A stretch of DNA of 64,000 nt from Asterochloris sp. CNOR1 (GCA_963969365.1 OZ017752.1:806001-870000), one strand, 5' to 3'; shown: positions 44,285 through 56,500, counted from the first letter of the stretch. Numbers and translations are program-made. Notes: generated by a model from the sequence alone, not told the origin.

Positions 44285-46036
44285 ATGTTGACAGCTAGCC
44301 TCCAAGCCAGCTGCAGATTTGCTGACTTGGCGTCATTCAGAGCTCCTCTCATACCTTTCAGAGCTGAAGTATGTTGTCGTAGGCTGAACCGCACAGTGAT
44401 GATGGCTGAGCGCCCTAGACAGGACGACAACCCTGCAGACAAGCTGGGGGCTGCTGTGGAGGATAAGCTGGAAGGTTTCGTGGAGGTGGGTCACCTCCTG
44501 CAATATGCTGTGCAGGGGCCGGTGCACTAGCCAAGATCTAGTGTTGTTTTCAAGCAAATTCGGGGCTGCAACACGGCAGGGCTGGCTTGATGCGCAGGCC
44601 AAGATGCAGGTCTTTGCCACTTCGGCTATGCATCGCTGGATTGTTGCACAGCTCAAGCTTCGAGGGCAGCATTGTCGACGGTGCATTTGATTGGCCAGTG
44701 CTGGGCTGCTTACATGTGAGGGAGCTGAACAACGCTTGTTGCTGCACAAACTCAGCCTCATGGCCATTCTGGTGCAACATCCTGGATGGCTGCACATGTG
44801 AAGATGCAGAAAACATTTGGAGGTGCAGGGGTAGGTGACCCACTGGCCACCAGTGGGCTGCTGCATACTGGGTGCTGAGCAGAGGCCTATGCAGGCCGAG
44901 GCATGCTCGAGCATGTGCATCGCGGTGCTCGGGCCAGAGTCAACGAGAGGGTGTGGCCAAGCTGCAGGCCTGTGCTGGCTCCCACGCACCTGTAGTGACT
45001 GCTGCATGGCGCATGTCATAAGGGTCATGCTGATTAGCGCCTCTATCTTGCAGGCAACCAAGGAGAACTCTGGGCTGGGTGCTAACCTCAAGCAGCAGCC
45101 GGGCAACAAGAACCCTAGCAAGGGCAGCATTGTGGATGAGTCTGGCCAGGCAGGAGGTGAGTGTGGGAGCTGTGTGCTCAATTTTCAGCTCACTGGCAAG
45201 TGCCTGGCCCCTACTGTGCTGACATTGTGTTGTATGCCTGCAGAGGCTATGGCACCTGGCGGTTTGGTGCCCGAGGTCACCAACGGTGAGCAGCTGCAAC
45301 CTGCCATGGACTTGCTGCATGCCACTATTGTGGCGGGTCCCATTGTCGGGGTAGGTCCAGGCATCGTAACTCGCAAATGCCGCAGCAGCGCCTCTGTCAG
45401 CGCTTTGCTGTTATACCTCAGGCACCTGTCGGTCAGCGATTGCCCTGAGTTGCTGCCCAGCAGAAACTTACACCAGCCACCCACGGCACTGCAGGGCGTG
45501 CAGCCATGCTGGGCATGCTGGCAGCCTTTGGCGCTGAGCTGGCCACCAAGGAGCCCATTGCTGCCCAGGCACAGAAGGCACCCCTGCTCATTGCGGCCAC
45601 CTTTGTAACAATCATCATTGCCAGCGTCATTCCAGTGTTCCGCGGCGCTGACCTCAACCAGAAGGGCGCTGGCCCCTTCACACCCAGAGCGTAAGCTTGC
45701 CGCATGTTTTGTCGTTCTGCCTTTTGTGTCATCATACTGTGCCTGTGAGACAAGCTTGGCTGTGGCGCCGGCCTTCGTCTGCCAAACACCTGGCCATTAC
45801 ACACCAGCAGCAAGAGCATGAGCAAGCCTCTTAGGAGGGTCTGCAGCGTCAGCTGTATTGGCCTCCCTCGCACAGCCTCTGCCCAGCCACCACATATGCT
45901 CTGACTGTTGCTCATGTGCTGCAGTGAGATCTGGAACGGTCGTGTTGCCATGGTGGCATTTGCTACCCTGCTGGTTGTGGAGACCTTCAAGGCTGGCCCA
46001 GGACTTGTGCCCGGCGGGGGCCCCCCTTCAATCTAA
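44285..46036 (+). CDS. ELIP: Early light-induced protein (LHC superfamily), plastid
   Basis: Thylakoid chlorophyll-binding-type stress protein. Five exons: 44285-44485, 45054-45156, 45244-45285, 45495-45690, 45925-46036; 217 aa. Residues 1-38 are a plastid-type leader rich in Arg/Ser/Ala (MLTASLQASCRFADL), followed by a cleavage-like RTVMMAE. Helix I carries the LHC motif EVTNGRAAMLG, formed only when exon 3 ends at 45285 (donor GTGAGC) and joins exon 4 at 45495. Helix II is LLIAATFVTIIIASVIPVF. Helix III carries EIWNGRVAMVAF. Two LHC motifs plus a middle helix is the ELIP pattern. The family protects against photo-oxidative stress; light induction is expected but no promoter element was identified. 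Confidence 0.92.
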
Positions 46037-46666
46037 AGTGTCTGCTTCATTCAAGTTTAAAGGTCTGGAGAGCGTCAGCTGTCTTAATCTAATTCTCCCA
46101 GGATGCCTCAGTGCAGAGAAGAACACGACTGGAACCAGTTTTGACAATCCGAGCTCAGATGTCTGAGCAGCATGAAGCATCACAAATTGTTGAATGGAAG
46201 CAGCTGGCAAGTGATACTGCAACGTTTCACCACACAGCTTATGGGCTCGTGCTGTGCCAGCCAAAATGGCTTGTAAGTGCTGGTGTGCAGCCATGCACAG
46301 TGCCTGGAGCAGCACCCCCAAGCCATCCTGAACATAGTGTGCCAGGTAGAACGCCTAGGAGCTGGCAGGCAAATGGGTTGATGGCTGTGCAAGCCAAGCA
46401 GTGCAACCCAGACTTGAGGAGGCAGCTCCACCAGCACTTTCACACTGCCGCCCTGGGCTTCAGTATCAAAGTCCAGGGGTTGCTTGCTTTCCGATCGTGA
46501 CTTTGTACCTCTGGGACGCAGGTAAAGGCCGCTTGGCCGGCAGCTTGACTGCATTTGCCTGATTGGAGGTTCATTGGTCAAACCTCCCGCTCAAAACTCA
46601 GAGTGCACCCCGATCATTGCCCCGTAGATCAGGGCCTGGCAGGGGCGTGTCGACTGCCTGCAGGGC
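46037..46666. other. Intergenic region, ELIP to F-box cyclin
   Basis: 630 bp, same-strand neighbours. A 129-codon open frame at 46111-46500 has no recognisable motif and I do not call it. No RNA gene seen. Confidence 0.4.
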
Positions 46667-49600
46667 ATGTGCGGGATGCCCGGCCTGGTGGAGCGGCAAC
46701 AATGCAGCCCTGGCAGCCCTCTGTCTAGCCTGAGCAGCCTGAGCAGCCTGAGCAGCCTGACCCTGACTTCCTCTCTGCCGGAGGAGCTGTTCATCGAGGT
46801 CCTCGGGCGCCTTGACTCGCCTTTTGACATTGCCAGGGCCATCTGCAGCTGCAAGGCCTTTGCCAACATCCAGGATGACATCTGGAAGCTGGCCTGCTGC
46901 AAGCGGTGGCCATCCTGGGCCAAGGTGGCCACCGCGGCCAGCACCAAGTGGAAGCGCCAGTATGAGATTCTGGAGCTGCGGGACAAGGAGCTGCTGGCAG
47001 TGCCATCAGTGCAGGCTATCACCCGGCTGCAGACCTGTGTCACTCCCAAGCACCGCATGGTGCTCACTGAGTGGCTTGCTGAGGTGAGAGATGGTGGGCA
47101 GCTTGATCAAAATATGTGGTGGGTTCACAGGGTTGTCTACAGCATCGCATGGTGTTCCTTTGGAGGGAGACTCTGTCTCTGAGGTCCAGTTACATGATCT
47201 GCAGTTCATGACCCCCACTGTGGCTTGGCATCTGGCCAGCTGCAGCCCCGTGGCCCCCACTCTGAAACGCTGCTGTGCACGACAGCACAGCAGAATGCAA
47301 CTGGGCTTGACAGCAGTACCATGTGCGGCCTGCAGGTCTCCTGGGACTGGTGCCTGGAGTCCACAGTCGTGTTCAAGGCAGTCAGCTACCTGGACCACTA
47401 CCTGGCGTGCAACACCATGCCCCTGCTGTCGAAGTGAGCCAATGAGCACTGCCTGCTGTGCCTGCAGGCGCCAGGCACCTGCATGGTTCTGAGCTGTTGC
47501 CCAGCATCCCTGCTGCCTCCGGCACTCCCCTGCACATGCAGCCTCGCCTGCAATCAGGGTGGATCCTTGACCCTGGTGCCATGATCTCTTCCTGTTGGGC
47601 TGAGCACATATGAGTCAGCCACCGGTGGCGAAGTCTGAAGACCTGTCTCACCGCTGCATGCTGGTGACCATGCTACCTGAACTTGACAAAGCAGTCTCAG
47701 CATCAAAGCAGAAGCCCACCTGCTCCATCATGGAGTAGACAATGCTGTACAGCTAGGGCGCAACAGCGTGCCTCTTCTGTTGTGGTCACTGATCTTGGCC
47801 CAGCACCATGCCTGTGGCTGCCCTGGCCCTTGCACTGTTGGGGTCTGCTGCTGACATGGCACCCCATTGCATATCAGCTGATGTGGCTGCAGCTGTGAGT
47901 CCTGTGCATTTTTGTGGGCAGTTTGTCTGCAACTTGAGAAGCCTGGGCCAAATATTACAGGGCAGGGTCCCATCAGGAAGCTTCATCTCAGCTGAGGTCT
48001 GCTGTGGTCTGTCTGCTGAGCTCCGTTGACGTCAAAGCTGCTGGGGGCATTAAGCTGTCCAGCATCGCTGACAATGCAGCCGCAGCCGAACCCCAGAAAG
48101 TTGATTCTGCTGCAGGTTTGGGCCAGCTGACCACACCAAACACCAATAGCACACTGCCACTTGGCCACATTTACAGCTGCAGCCAGACTGCTTGCTGCTG
48201 CTGCTGCTCAGGTTCCAGCTGCTGGGTATCGCCTGCCTGCGCATCGCCATGGTGGACATGCGAGGAAAGTCACCGGCGCCAGAGACTGAGGTTGCTGAGG
48301 AGGCTGCTGTGGATCAGGACCCCCTGGCCCCTGAGCGCTTTGCCCATGTCAGCGACAGGACCTACACCACAGAGCAGGTGAGCATGAGGGCCTGCATGGG
48401 GCAGCAGCCCGCATCACAGGACCCCTTGTCTTGCCCCAGAGCGCTTGGCCCGTGTTGACAACAGCAGCTTAAGCGCAGAGCAGGTGGGATCCCTGGCCCC
48501 AGTTCTCACAACAAGTCCCTGCCTGTGTCAGCGCAAGACCTGCTCTCCAGAGCAGGCTGGCTTCTCATCCACAGGCCCTCATTGCCAAGCAAGTCATCAT
48601 GCTTGGCTCCTCACGGCAGCAGGTTGCACAAGAGAAGGCCAGGCCCCTAAGCGCTTTGCTCACATCAGTGAACAGACCTACACTGCTGAGCCCGTGAGCA
48701 CTGCACCCATGTACCTCGACGCAGCCTTGTTGTGACTCCTGTGGCCTGCAGCTTGCCCAGCAAGTTCCTCGCTCCTGACCTGCCCAAATGCATGGGGATG
48801 CCGCTGCAGCTCTCGCAGCAGTGCCCTCTTGGTTGCTGCTCAGGCGCTGGGTGGTGAGGATTTGCTGTGCATGTGTAAGGCATGACAGGGCAGCAGCAGT
48901 TGTCATGTTCATGGCTCTTGCTGTAGATGACCTCAGTGCTGAAGTTCGGAGGTCTGCTTTGGCGCAAGGTGAACATGACAGGGCAGGGGATGCCTGAAGG
49001 GGCTCTTCCTGCTGCCTGGCTGCGGCTGCTACACCCTAAGTGTCTGGCTGTTGCAGGTGGAGGTGATGTGGCCAAAGGCTGCCTGAAGCAGCTCTTTGGT
49101 TACCCGGGTCCTGCTGCGTGTGCAGGCTGGAGAAGTGCCTGGCCTGTGCAGGTGGCGGCGGTGGCTTTCCTCAATCTGCAGCTGCACCTGGAGCAGCAGT
49201 GCGTGCTGAAGCTGGACAGCTGAGCTGTGAGTGCCTGGCCTGTGCAGGTGGTGGAGATGACGGGGCAGGTGGAGCTAGGCCTGCAGGACCTGGTGCGGGA
49301 ATGCCCCAACTGCAAGATGTTCCTGCGCAGCCTGTGGTACCGTGCAGGCATTGCAGACGTGCAGGTGGAGGCAGAGATGCACATCTACACCCTGGCCAGG
49401 TCAGTGCGCGGCAGGCTGCTCGCACGAGCTGGCCTGTGTAGCAAGCACACCCACAAGTCCTCAGGAATCGCTGCATTGCTAGAGTGTGTGGCAACAAGGA
49501 CTGCTGAATCTGATGCTGACCCTGCACGCCTACTCTCACTGCTGCGACCAAGATGGCTTCCCGCTGTTCACAGGCGCTGTTCACCCGCATCACATGCTGT

Positions 49601-50414
49601 GCTGTGCAGCTGACTTGAGCATCCCTGCACTGCTCTGACTTGCTGCCTGCTGTGCTGTGCAGCTTCCTCCTTCAGCTGAGCCTGCTGGACCTGGAATGCT
49701 CCGCCTTCACCCCCAGCATGCTGGCTGCAGCGGGGCTGTCCGTGGCCTGCGAGGTGTTTGCCAAGGAGGCATGGCCAGCCTCCCTGCAACAGTACTCAGC
49801 CTACACTGTGAAGGACCTGCAGCCCTGCAAGGACAGGCAAGCGACATTCGCCATCCTTCAGGGTGTCCCAACTCATTGCTCATGCGGCAAGCTGGAAGAC
49901 CAGTGGGAGCTAGGGACCTGCCTGTGCCACTCTAATGTTGCATGGACATGGGACAGCACCTCACATCATGGGACAGCACTATTCAGCAAGCTGAGCAGTC
50001 CAGCGGAGCTTGCCACATCAATGCCGTAGACGGGTACCAGGTGGTATAGCAGTCATGCAACATATATGCCAGGCCTGCATCTTCTGACGTGATGCAACGC
50101 CCTTCTGCAGCCAGATGCCTGCCCTGCATGGCCTATCAGCATAGCCCCGGTGGCTGCCGTCACCTGCATGTCCATGCAGCCAGCACCAGCTAAATGGCTG
50201 CTTGCACAGCCGACATTTTCCATGAGCTCTGATTCTCAGCAGCAAGGATCAATTTATCTTTGGCCTGGCTGCAGGCTGTGCCACGTGCAGGCTACTGCAG
50301 CTGCACCACACCTGCGGACCTGCTGGAGGCAGCACTACGAGTCGCATGCGTACGACGAATTCCAGTGTGAATGGCAAAAGGCACTCCAGATCATGGGAGC
50401 CGCCTGCAAGCTAG
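46667..50414 (+). CDS. F-box plus cyclin-box protein (cyclin F-like)
   Basis: Fusion of an F-box and a cyclin fold, the architecture of cyclin F. Exons: 46667-47083, 47336-47433, 48212-48377, 49248-49399, 49663-49836 and a terminal exon from 50291. A Ser/Leu repeat (SSLSSLSSLSSL) precedes the F-box LPEELFIEVLGRLDSPFDIA (about residues 43-90, with IWKLACCKRWPSW). The cyclin box follows: MVLTEWLAEVSWDW, TVVFKAVSYLDHYLA, FQLLGIACLRIAM, then an acidic insert, FAHVSDRTYTTEQV, and the second fold SFLLQLSLLDLECSAFTPSM. Exon 5 seems to end at a GC donor. The last exon is ambiguous: phase-consistent reading ends at TAG 50414, but another frame (AYDEFQCEWQKA, ending 50419) looks more protein-like, so a misjudged junction or indel is possible. 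F-box proteins recruit substrates to SCF ligases; the target here is unknown. Confidence 0.82.
48378..49247 (+). repeat. Exon-edge echoes in F-box cyclin intron 3
   Basis: The end of exon 3 with its donor (48328-48384) recurs at 48644-48700, where 44 of 57 positions match by eye and GTGAGC is kept, and more weakly at about 48432-48488 ending GCAGAGCAGGTGGG. The acceptor and start of exon 4 (GCCTGTGCAGGTGGTGGAG at about 49238) recur at about 49143 (GCCTGTGCAGGTGGCGGCG) and 49051 (GTTGCAGGTGGAGGTGATG). Confidence 0.9.
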
Positions 50415-50419
50415 ACTGA

Positions 50420-50836
50420 GCGTCTCCTGCTGCAGCACCAGATAGGCAGCTGCAGCTCACCTCACATCACGGGTTTGGTGACTGAGCACCCTCAGCAGCC
50501 ACTGACATTCGTGGCACAAGATTTCATTATAGGCCCCTCTCTAACGATGTGCCTCCGCTGCCATTCAATTGTGCTGGTGAGAGCTGCCCTTGACATATGC
50601 AACAGGCTCTACTTGGAGCATCGGAGAAAGCAGCAACACCGCACCCACTCCCAGTCTACTCCCTGCCTATCAAAGTTTGTCCATGCCTTTGCCAGCAAGA
50701 CTTAGCCCTTGCGGGGTTGGCATTGTTTCAGTTATTTTGCACAATCATGTTTATTTTCTTGGTTACCCTCAATGAACCCGCACACACAACACTGAATGTA
50801 CCATGCATGAAATGCCATGAATTAGAGAGCTGTGAC
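50420..50836. other. Convergent intergenic region, F-box cyclin / EFG1
   Basis: About 417 bp between convergent stops; expected 3' UTRs. It is more AT-rich than its neighbours around 50730-50770. Nothing else recognised. Confidence 0.45.
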
Positions 50837-53452
50837 TCAATGTTTCCTGCGCCGCTTCCTGCCTCCCTCAGCTCGAGTGCGCAGCGGCTGCACAGCGTTG
50901 CCTTTGGGTGCCTTTTGATCTGGCTTTGAAGGTAGCTTGTTTTGGCTGCCATCAGATGACCTGTGCTGCCTGGCCAGGGTTGGCACAGGCATCTCTGGCC
51001 TACTCTTGAATACAACTGGGGGCCTGCCTGGGTTGCCTTTGGCGCGGCCAGGCACAGAGGGGGCTGGGCCTGCCTGGCGAGGTTTTGCAGGGAGATGCGA
51101 GCTCATGTGTTTGTTGTTCAGCTGCAGCAGCAGCTGCTTGGCCTTGTTTTGCGCTGCCTGATGGGGCTTGTCCTGCACACATCAGGCTTGGTGGACCACT
51201 GAGCTCGGCGGGCGTGTGGCTCTGGGCTCGTGACTACAGAGCAGCATTGCAAGACATGGTGCTCACCTCTCTGACTGCTGATTGCCGTGCTGATGTGCCA
51301 CGGCCCTCCAGGGTAGCAGCCTTCGCAGTGTTCGCATCCAATGCATCTGACCCAGCTGATGCAAAGAAAGGGTCATCCTCTATCTGGTCCTTCCATCGCG
51401 GAGCGCCAGCATGGCCATCACCAGTGCCCTGTGCAGTGCCTGGAGCTGCTGGTCTGGGAGCCGCAGCTGCCCTACTGGCAAGCTGTGGGCTGCTGAGGTG
51501 TGCACTGCCAGTGGTGCTGCCAGGGCTTCTGGCAACAGAAGCAGGCTTCTGCGGCTGCTTGACCTCCTGATGCCCCTGCTCATCCTCACTTCCATTGGAG
51601 GAGGCGTCCATGTCCACATCCTCGTGCTCGTGTGACTGCATGGCAAAAGGCGTGACTAACACTGCAACTCTGTGAAGGCCGACCTCAAGCTGACACTGAG
51701 GCTGTATCAAGCAGTGCCTGCTGCAGGGCTGCATGCATGCTGTGAGAGGGTACCTGACAGCTCCCGGGACAGTCACACAGCGCGTCCATGGGGCAGGTCG
51801 ACAGGATTGTGCCAGTGTGGCCTACCTCAGCCTGCTTGCGCTTTGCGCCGGATAGAGGTGCGCCAGATGGAGGGGACGTCTGCGGCGGGCTCCGTGCCAG
51901 CGGGGGCTGCCCGCCCAGGGTGCTGCGCCCCTCATCTCCCTGAGTCAGCATGGCCACCTCGGCCAGGTGCTGCTTGACCAGGCCCCGCAGGCGGGCTCGC
52001 TCAGCCTCGAGCTGCTCCTGTGCAGCTGCGTCAGGGGCAGTCTTGAGCAGGCTGACGTACTTCTCGGTGCGGGGAAAGTGCAGGACGTACTGCAGGGGCA
52101 CGGGCATGCATACGTCAGCCACACGGGACCGCAGTGCAGCAGCTGCACCACTGCAGCTGTCCTCCTTATGCTGTCGGAGACTGGCGTGCTATTGGTGCTG
52201 GGGGAGTGCAGAACGTGTTCTGCAGCAGACCCTTCATGTGGGAGCGCTGCAGATGGGGGCAGCGCAGCTCAGTGCAGAACGTGCTGCAGGGGCAGGACAG
52301 GCATGATCCTGGTTTGCAGGGTAATCCCAGTGCAAATGCAGCTGCTGACGTCCTTTAGCAGCTGGGAAGATTCCAGTGTGCAGGTCATACTGCAGAAGCA
52401 GATCGAGCATGTCCTCTGCTGCAGCCCAGTGCATGGCGATCGTGCAGTGCAGGACATGCTGCAGGGGCCTGAGCACCTGCAGGGCACTCCTGGGGACCTA
52501 GCAGCAGGCTGCAGCCTCTGTCCTGGGGCAGATGAGCCAGGCAGATCATGCAACAGCATTCTGCAGTGCCAGCAATCGGCAGCATCAGCAAGGGCTCCAA
52601 GTCGATCCAGGTTGCTGCAGCTGCCAGGACAGGGCACAGCAGCTGCAGGGTCTATCTTGAGGCCTGAACAGCCAGCTAGGTCCTGTAGTGGTGGGCAGGC
52701 CCTGCTGCCCAGGCAGAGATTCGGTGAAGGGCTGCCGTGTGTTCCTGCTTGACACCCTGCACAACGACGCATGCCGCAGAGTCTGGCAGGGGGCCCACCT
52801 GCAGATCCTCCTGCGCCTGGTGCAGCTCGGCAGCCTGCTGCTCAGCGGTCCCTGCACCCCCCGTCTCGATGTGCAGCTGCCGCTGCAGGTGTTTGATGCG
52901 GCGCTCCAGCTTGACGCGCTCAAAGAAGCGGACCTGCACAACGACAGCCGGTCAAGGCACTGTGGCTGAGAGCAGGGCACAGGGCCAGACTGTATGCATA
53001 GCAAGGCAGCCAGAGGGCTTAAAGCCGAGCAGCGCTGCCTGATCCATCACATGGAAACTGACCGGGCGCGTCAGCCAACTTTTGTGACTTGGAGCAGCAG
53101 GCGGCTCAGTGCGCCCACCTTTTGGTAGCGCTGTGCATACTTCTGCCTGCGCTGCTCCTCCTTTTGCTGGGAAACAGCCTTCTGCAGTTGCTCCCGCCTA
53201 GTTTCCAGTCCCTGACGCAGCCTCTTGTCAAGGTGCTCCTGCAGCAAGCCCCCGAGCATCAGCAGCAGCACAAGAGTGATCCCTACAGAGCTCCTGTCTC
53301 ACCTTCCTCAGCAGCCTTTCTACGCCTCTCAACAGAGCTTTAGGGGAGTGCTGCTTCTTAGGCTTGCTGGCTGTGGGGCCTTTCAACGGGTTCCTTCCCT
53401 TACCCTTCGATGGCCTGCCCGGCCTTGCCATGTTGGCTGCCATGCAGTCCAC
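50837..53452 (-). CDS. EFG1: EFG1-like rRNA-processing protein
   Basis: Nucleolar 18S rRNA-processing factor of the EFG1 family. Six exons, nearly all phase 0: 53303-53452, 53119-53238, 52799-52933, 51826-52089, 51267-51635, 50837-51172; 457 aa. The conserved part is residues about 30-175: LLRGVERLLRK, a basic coiled coil (QQKEEQRRQKYAQRYQK), VRFFERVKLERRIKHLQRQL, and YVLHFPRTEKYVSLL, in family order. The C-terminal ~250 residues are low complexity: acidic (SHEHEDVDMDASS), Pro/Ala-rich, then a basic end GGRKRRRKH. This makes it longer than typical fungal EFG1. The start could also be the internal ATG four codons in. Confidence 0.88.
52200..52480 (-). repeat. Four echoes of the EFG1 exon 4 acceptor
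   Basis: The real exon 4 acceptor region reads, on the plus strand, GTGCAGGACGTACTGCAGGG at 52078-52097. Similar segments occur at 52205 (GTGCAGAACGTGTTCTGCAG), 52272 (GTGCAGAACGTGCTGCAGGG), 52378 (GTGCAGGTCATACTGCAGAA) and 52446 (GTGCAGGACATGCTGCAGGG), all inside the intron between exons 3 and 4 (52090-52798). Confidence 0.88.
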
Positions 53453-53534
53453 TTTGCGACCTGTTCCACTCTGCCATCATCAGCAACAGATATAGTGTCT
53501 TTGTCCTGCCCTCCCTGTCCCTAATCAAGCAACC
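53453..53534. promoter_or_regulatory. 82-bp divergent intergenic region, EFG1 / NUP62
   Basis: Only 82 bp separate the EFG1 start codon (53452, minus) and the NUP62 start codon (53535, plus), so transcripts probably overlap or have very short 5' UTRs. No TATA-like element stands out. Confidence 0.55.
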
Positions 53535-56500
53535 ATGACAAGCTTCAGTGGTGCGGCTGCTTGCATCCAGAAGTGTTGCTGATCCAGCAATTCAATGTGA
53601 CTAGAGACGTGCACAATGCAGGGGGTGGTGGTGGCTTTGCTGGCGGATCTGGTGGGTTTGGAGCCTCAGTGCCAGCATTTGGAGCACCAGCGTCTTCGGG
53701 AGCTTTTGGTGCGCCAGCATCCTCCAGCGCCCTGTCATTTGGAGGATTTGGGACCACTGGTGGAGCCTTGAGTCCTGGGGCCTTTGGAGCATCTACAGGT
53801 GACTGCCGCCACCTCTGCATGTGCTTTGCTCCAATTGATTGCTGCAGACAAAGCTTACTGGCTCTTCTGCCTGGCAGGCAGTGCATTTGGTGGCGGGCTA
53901 GCAGGCTTTGGTAGTCAGCCTGCGGCAAGCTCAGCACCAGCATTCGGCGCTTCAGGGTCAGTACCGGCATCGCCTCATAAATTTTTTCGAACATCTGCCA
54001 AGCAGATGTCTTTCGCCTCCTTCATGTGGCCCCACAAAGCTCTTGATGCAGGGGATTTGGGGCTGCAACCGCTTCTAGCGGTGCTTTTGGAGGCTTTGGC
54101 GGCAGATTTGGTGAGTCCCTGCCGTCAGCTTTGGTGGATCTGTTGCGTCCATCTGTTGCATGCCGCAATGTGTGCTTGGAGGAGCGGCGCTGGCAGGCTG
54201 CCTGTGCTCTGTCGCTTACCCTGATGGACCTCTCTGCAGGCACACCTGCCTCATCTGTGCCCGCAAGCGGCGCATTTGGCGTGCCTGCAGGCGGGGCCTC
54301 CAGTGCCCCTGCAGCCAGCTCCGCAAGCGTAGGCTTTGGGGGTCCAAGTGCCTTTGGGTCAGGCTTTGGCGCACCAGCAGGGAGCTCAGCGCCTGCTGCA
54401 GGGGGGTTTGGGGCATCACCTGCCAGCGGGGCAGGGGTGGGCCTATTTGGGACACCGCAGGCTGTGACATCAGGTCAGTGCTGGCAATCAATCTCAACTT
54501 TGAGCACATATGTCTGTCAATGGGCGCCAAAGGATCCTTGGGCTGTCTGGCCCTGCTGGCTGCACACCACGTCATCTGCAGGGCCCCACAACACCTCACG
54601 TCCAGGTGCAGGTGCGGCCTCTGGCGGCTTCAGCTTGGGTTTCGGCAGCTCCGCAGCGGCAACCACGCCTGCTGGCCCTGCCAGCAGCTCCGGGGGCTTC
54701 AGCTGGCCTGGTGCGGCCTCCAGCGCGGCAGCAAGCGCAGCGCCAGCCAGCCCAGGGGGGTTCAGCTTCCCTGCTTCCTCAGCAGCGGCAGCAGCAAGCA
54801 CCGGGGGCTTCGGCTTTGGTGCTCCTGCAGCAGCGAGCACCAGCGGCTTTGGCTTTGGTGCTCCTGCTGCCTCATCTGCCGCAGCGAGCACAGGGGGCTT
54901 CAACTTTGCAGCTCCTGCCGCCTCCTCTGGAGCAGCTGGCTCCGGCGGCTTCAACTTCTTGTTGCCATCGTCCTCGACAGCTCAGAGCTCAGCAGCAGCC
55001 ACACCAGCAGCCAGCAGCAGTCTGCTCTTTGGAGCTGCGCTGGCTGCCGTGCCAGGCAGTGGGTTGTTTGGGGCATCCTCAAATGCTAGCACCTCCGCAC
55101 CTGCCGCTTCAGGCCCAGCCCTGACCCTGAACTTTGGGACGCCAGGCCTCAGCTCCTCAGCTGCTGCGTTTGGAACATCGGCGCCTGCCAGCACGGTCGC
55201 CTCGGCTGCTGCACTGTTTGGGTCGTCGACGCCTGCCAGCTCAGGGACTGCACTGTTTGGGGCACCCAGCACAGGCACTCCAGCAGCTAGCTCGACGGGG
55301 GCCCTGTTTGGTCCCTCCACCACAGCTGCCTCTGCGCCTGCCTCCTCAGTCCCGGCAGCAGCCAGCACTGGGGCAGTTGCCTCAACCCCTGTGTTTGGAT
55401 TTGGTGGCGCTGGAGGTAGCAGCTCGCAGGCGGCGCCATCTGCCAGCGCCACTGCTCCCTCCACCCAAGGCGCCACGCAGCTGCCTCCAGAAGTAGCACC
55501 GACCTCTGAGATTGAGGTGGGCGTTGTTGGGAGCTCACCTCTTGCAATGCTGACTGCACTCTCAGCTGCACTCGAGCTGCCGTTCTCATACTAGGTGAGA
55601 ACGCTTCCTGCTGTTGCAGCAAGTGACTAAGCGCAACTGCTGGCACATCCAGGTGGCCCTGCATGCAGTGATTTGGCAGCTTGCTGTGCCAATGCCAAGA
55701 AGTGGCTTTGTCGGCATGTATAGCACAGCATTGGCCAATGAAGCTTGGCGGCAGTAAAGTCTTGGCTTGCCTGCTGGACATGGGTGTCACCTGACACGTA
55801 CCATCCCTCCAGCATGGCTGGCTGCCTGATGCTGCACTGCCCTGCCCTGCACACCTGTCAGCGCCTCCAGGCAGCAGCCCACCTCTGTTTATTCCCTGCA
55901 GGGCATGGATGTGAGCGGCATCATCCAGGCGTGGACGGAGGAGCTGGAGCGGCAGGCGCAGGCCTTTGTGAGGCACGTGGGGACGGTGGCCGAGTGGGAC
56001 CGCCACATCCTGCAAAACAAGCATGCCCTGCTGCAGCTGGAGGCTGAGATGACCAAGGTAGATTGCTTGGGGGCAGCCAAACATCTCAGAGACCCGTAAG
56101 GGCGTGCAGCAGCATCCTTTCACAATGAGGTGCCAGTCACACAACTTGTGGTGCTGGCTGATACCCAGTGGGGTGGCATCCTGGCATCTGGGATCATCTC
56201 TGGGTTGCAGCCCCAGAGCGTGCGTTGTGGCCAGTCAGCCAGAAGGTAGCACCCCAGCAGGTGTCAGGGCGGTCCACAAGGCTGCTGCGGGTGTGTAGTT
56301 AGCCCAGTTGGCATCGACAGTGACGGGCACAAAGACAAATGCGCCTGCTGCTCTGCAGGTGCATCACAGCCACGATAACCTGGAGCGGCGACTGAGTTTG
56401 GTGGAGACGCATCAGAAGGAGATGCATGAGCTGCTAAGCGGAATGGAGCACGAGGCAGAGCGCCTGTACAATGTGAGCATTGTCACTGACCAGGCGCCCT

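Noticed and set aside
44333-45181. 282-codon minus-strand frame
   Set aside because: Antisense to ELIP exons 1-2 and the intron between; no recognisable motif.
54160-55124. 309- and 204-codon plus-strand frames over NUP62
   Set aside because: Alternative frames of the FG-repeat exon; the FG frame continues through consistent junctions into the conserved coiled coil.
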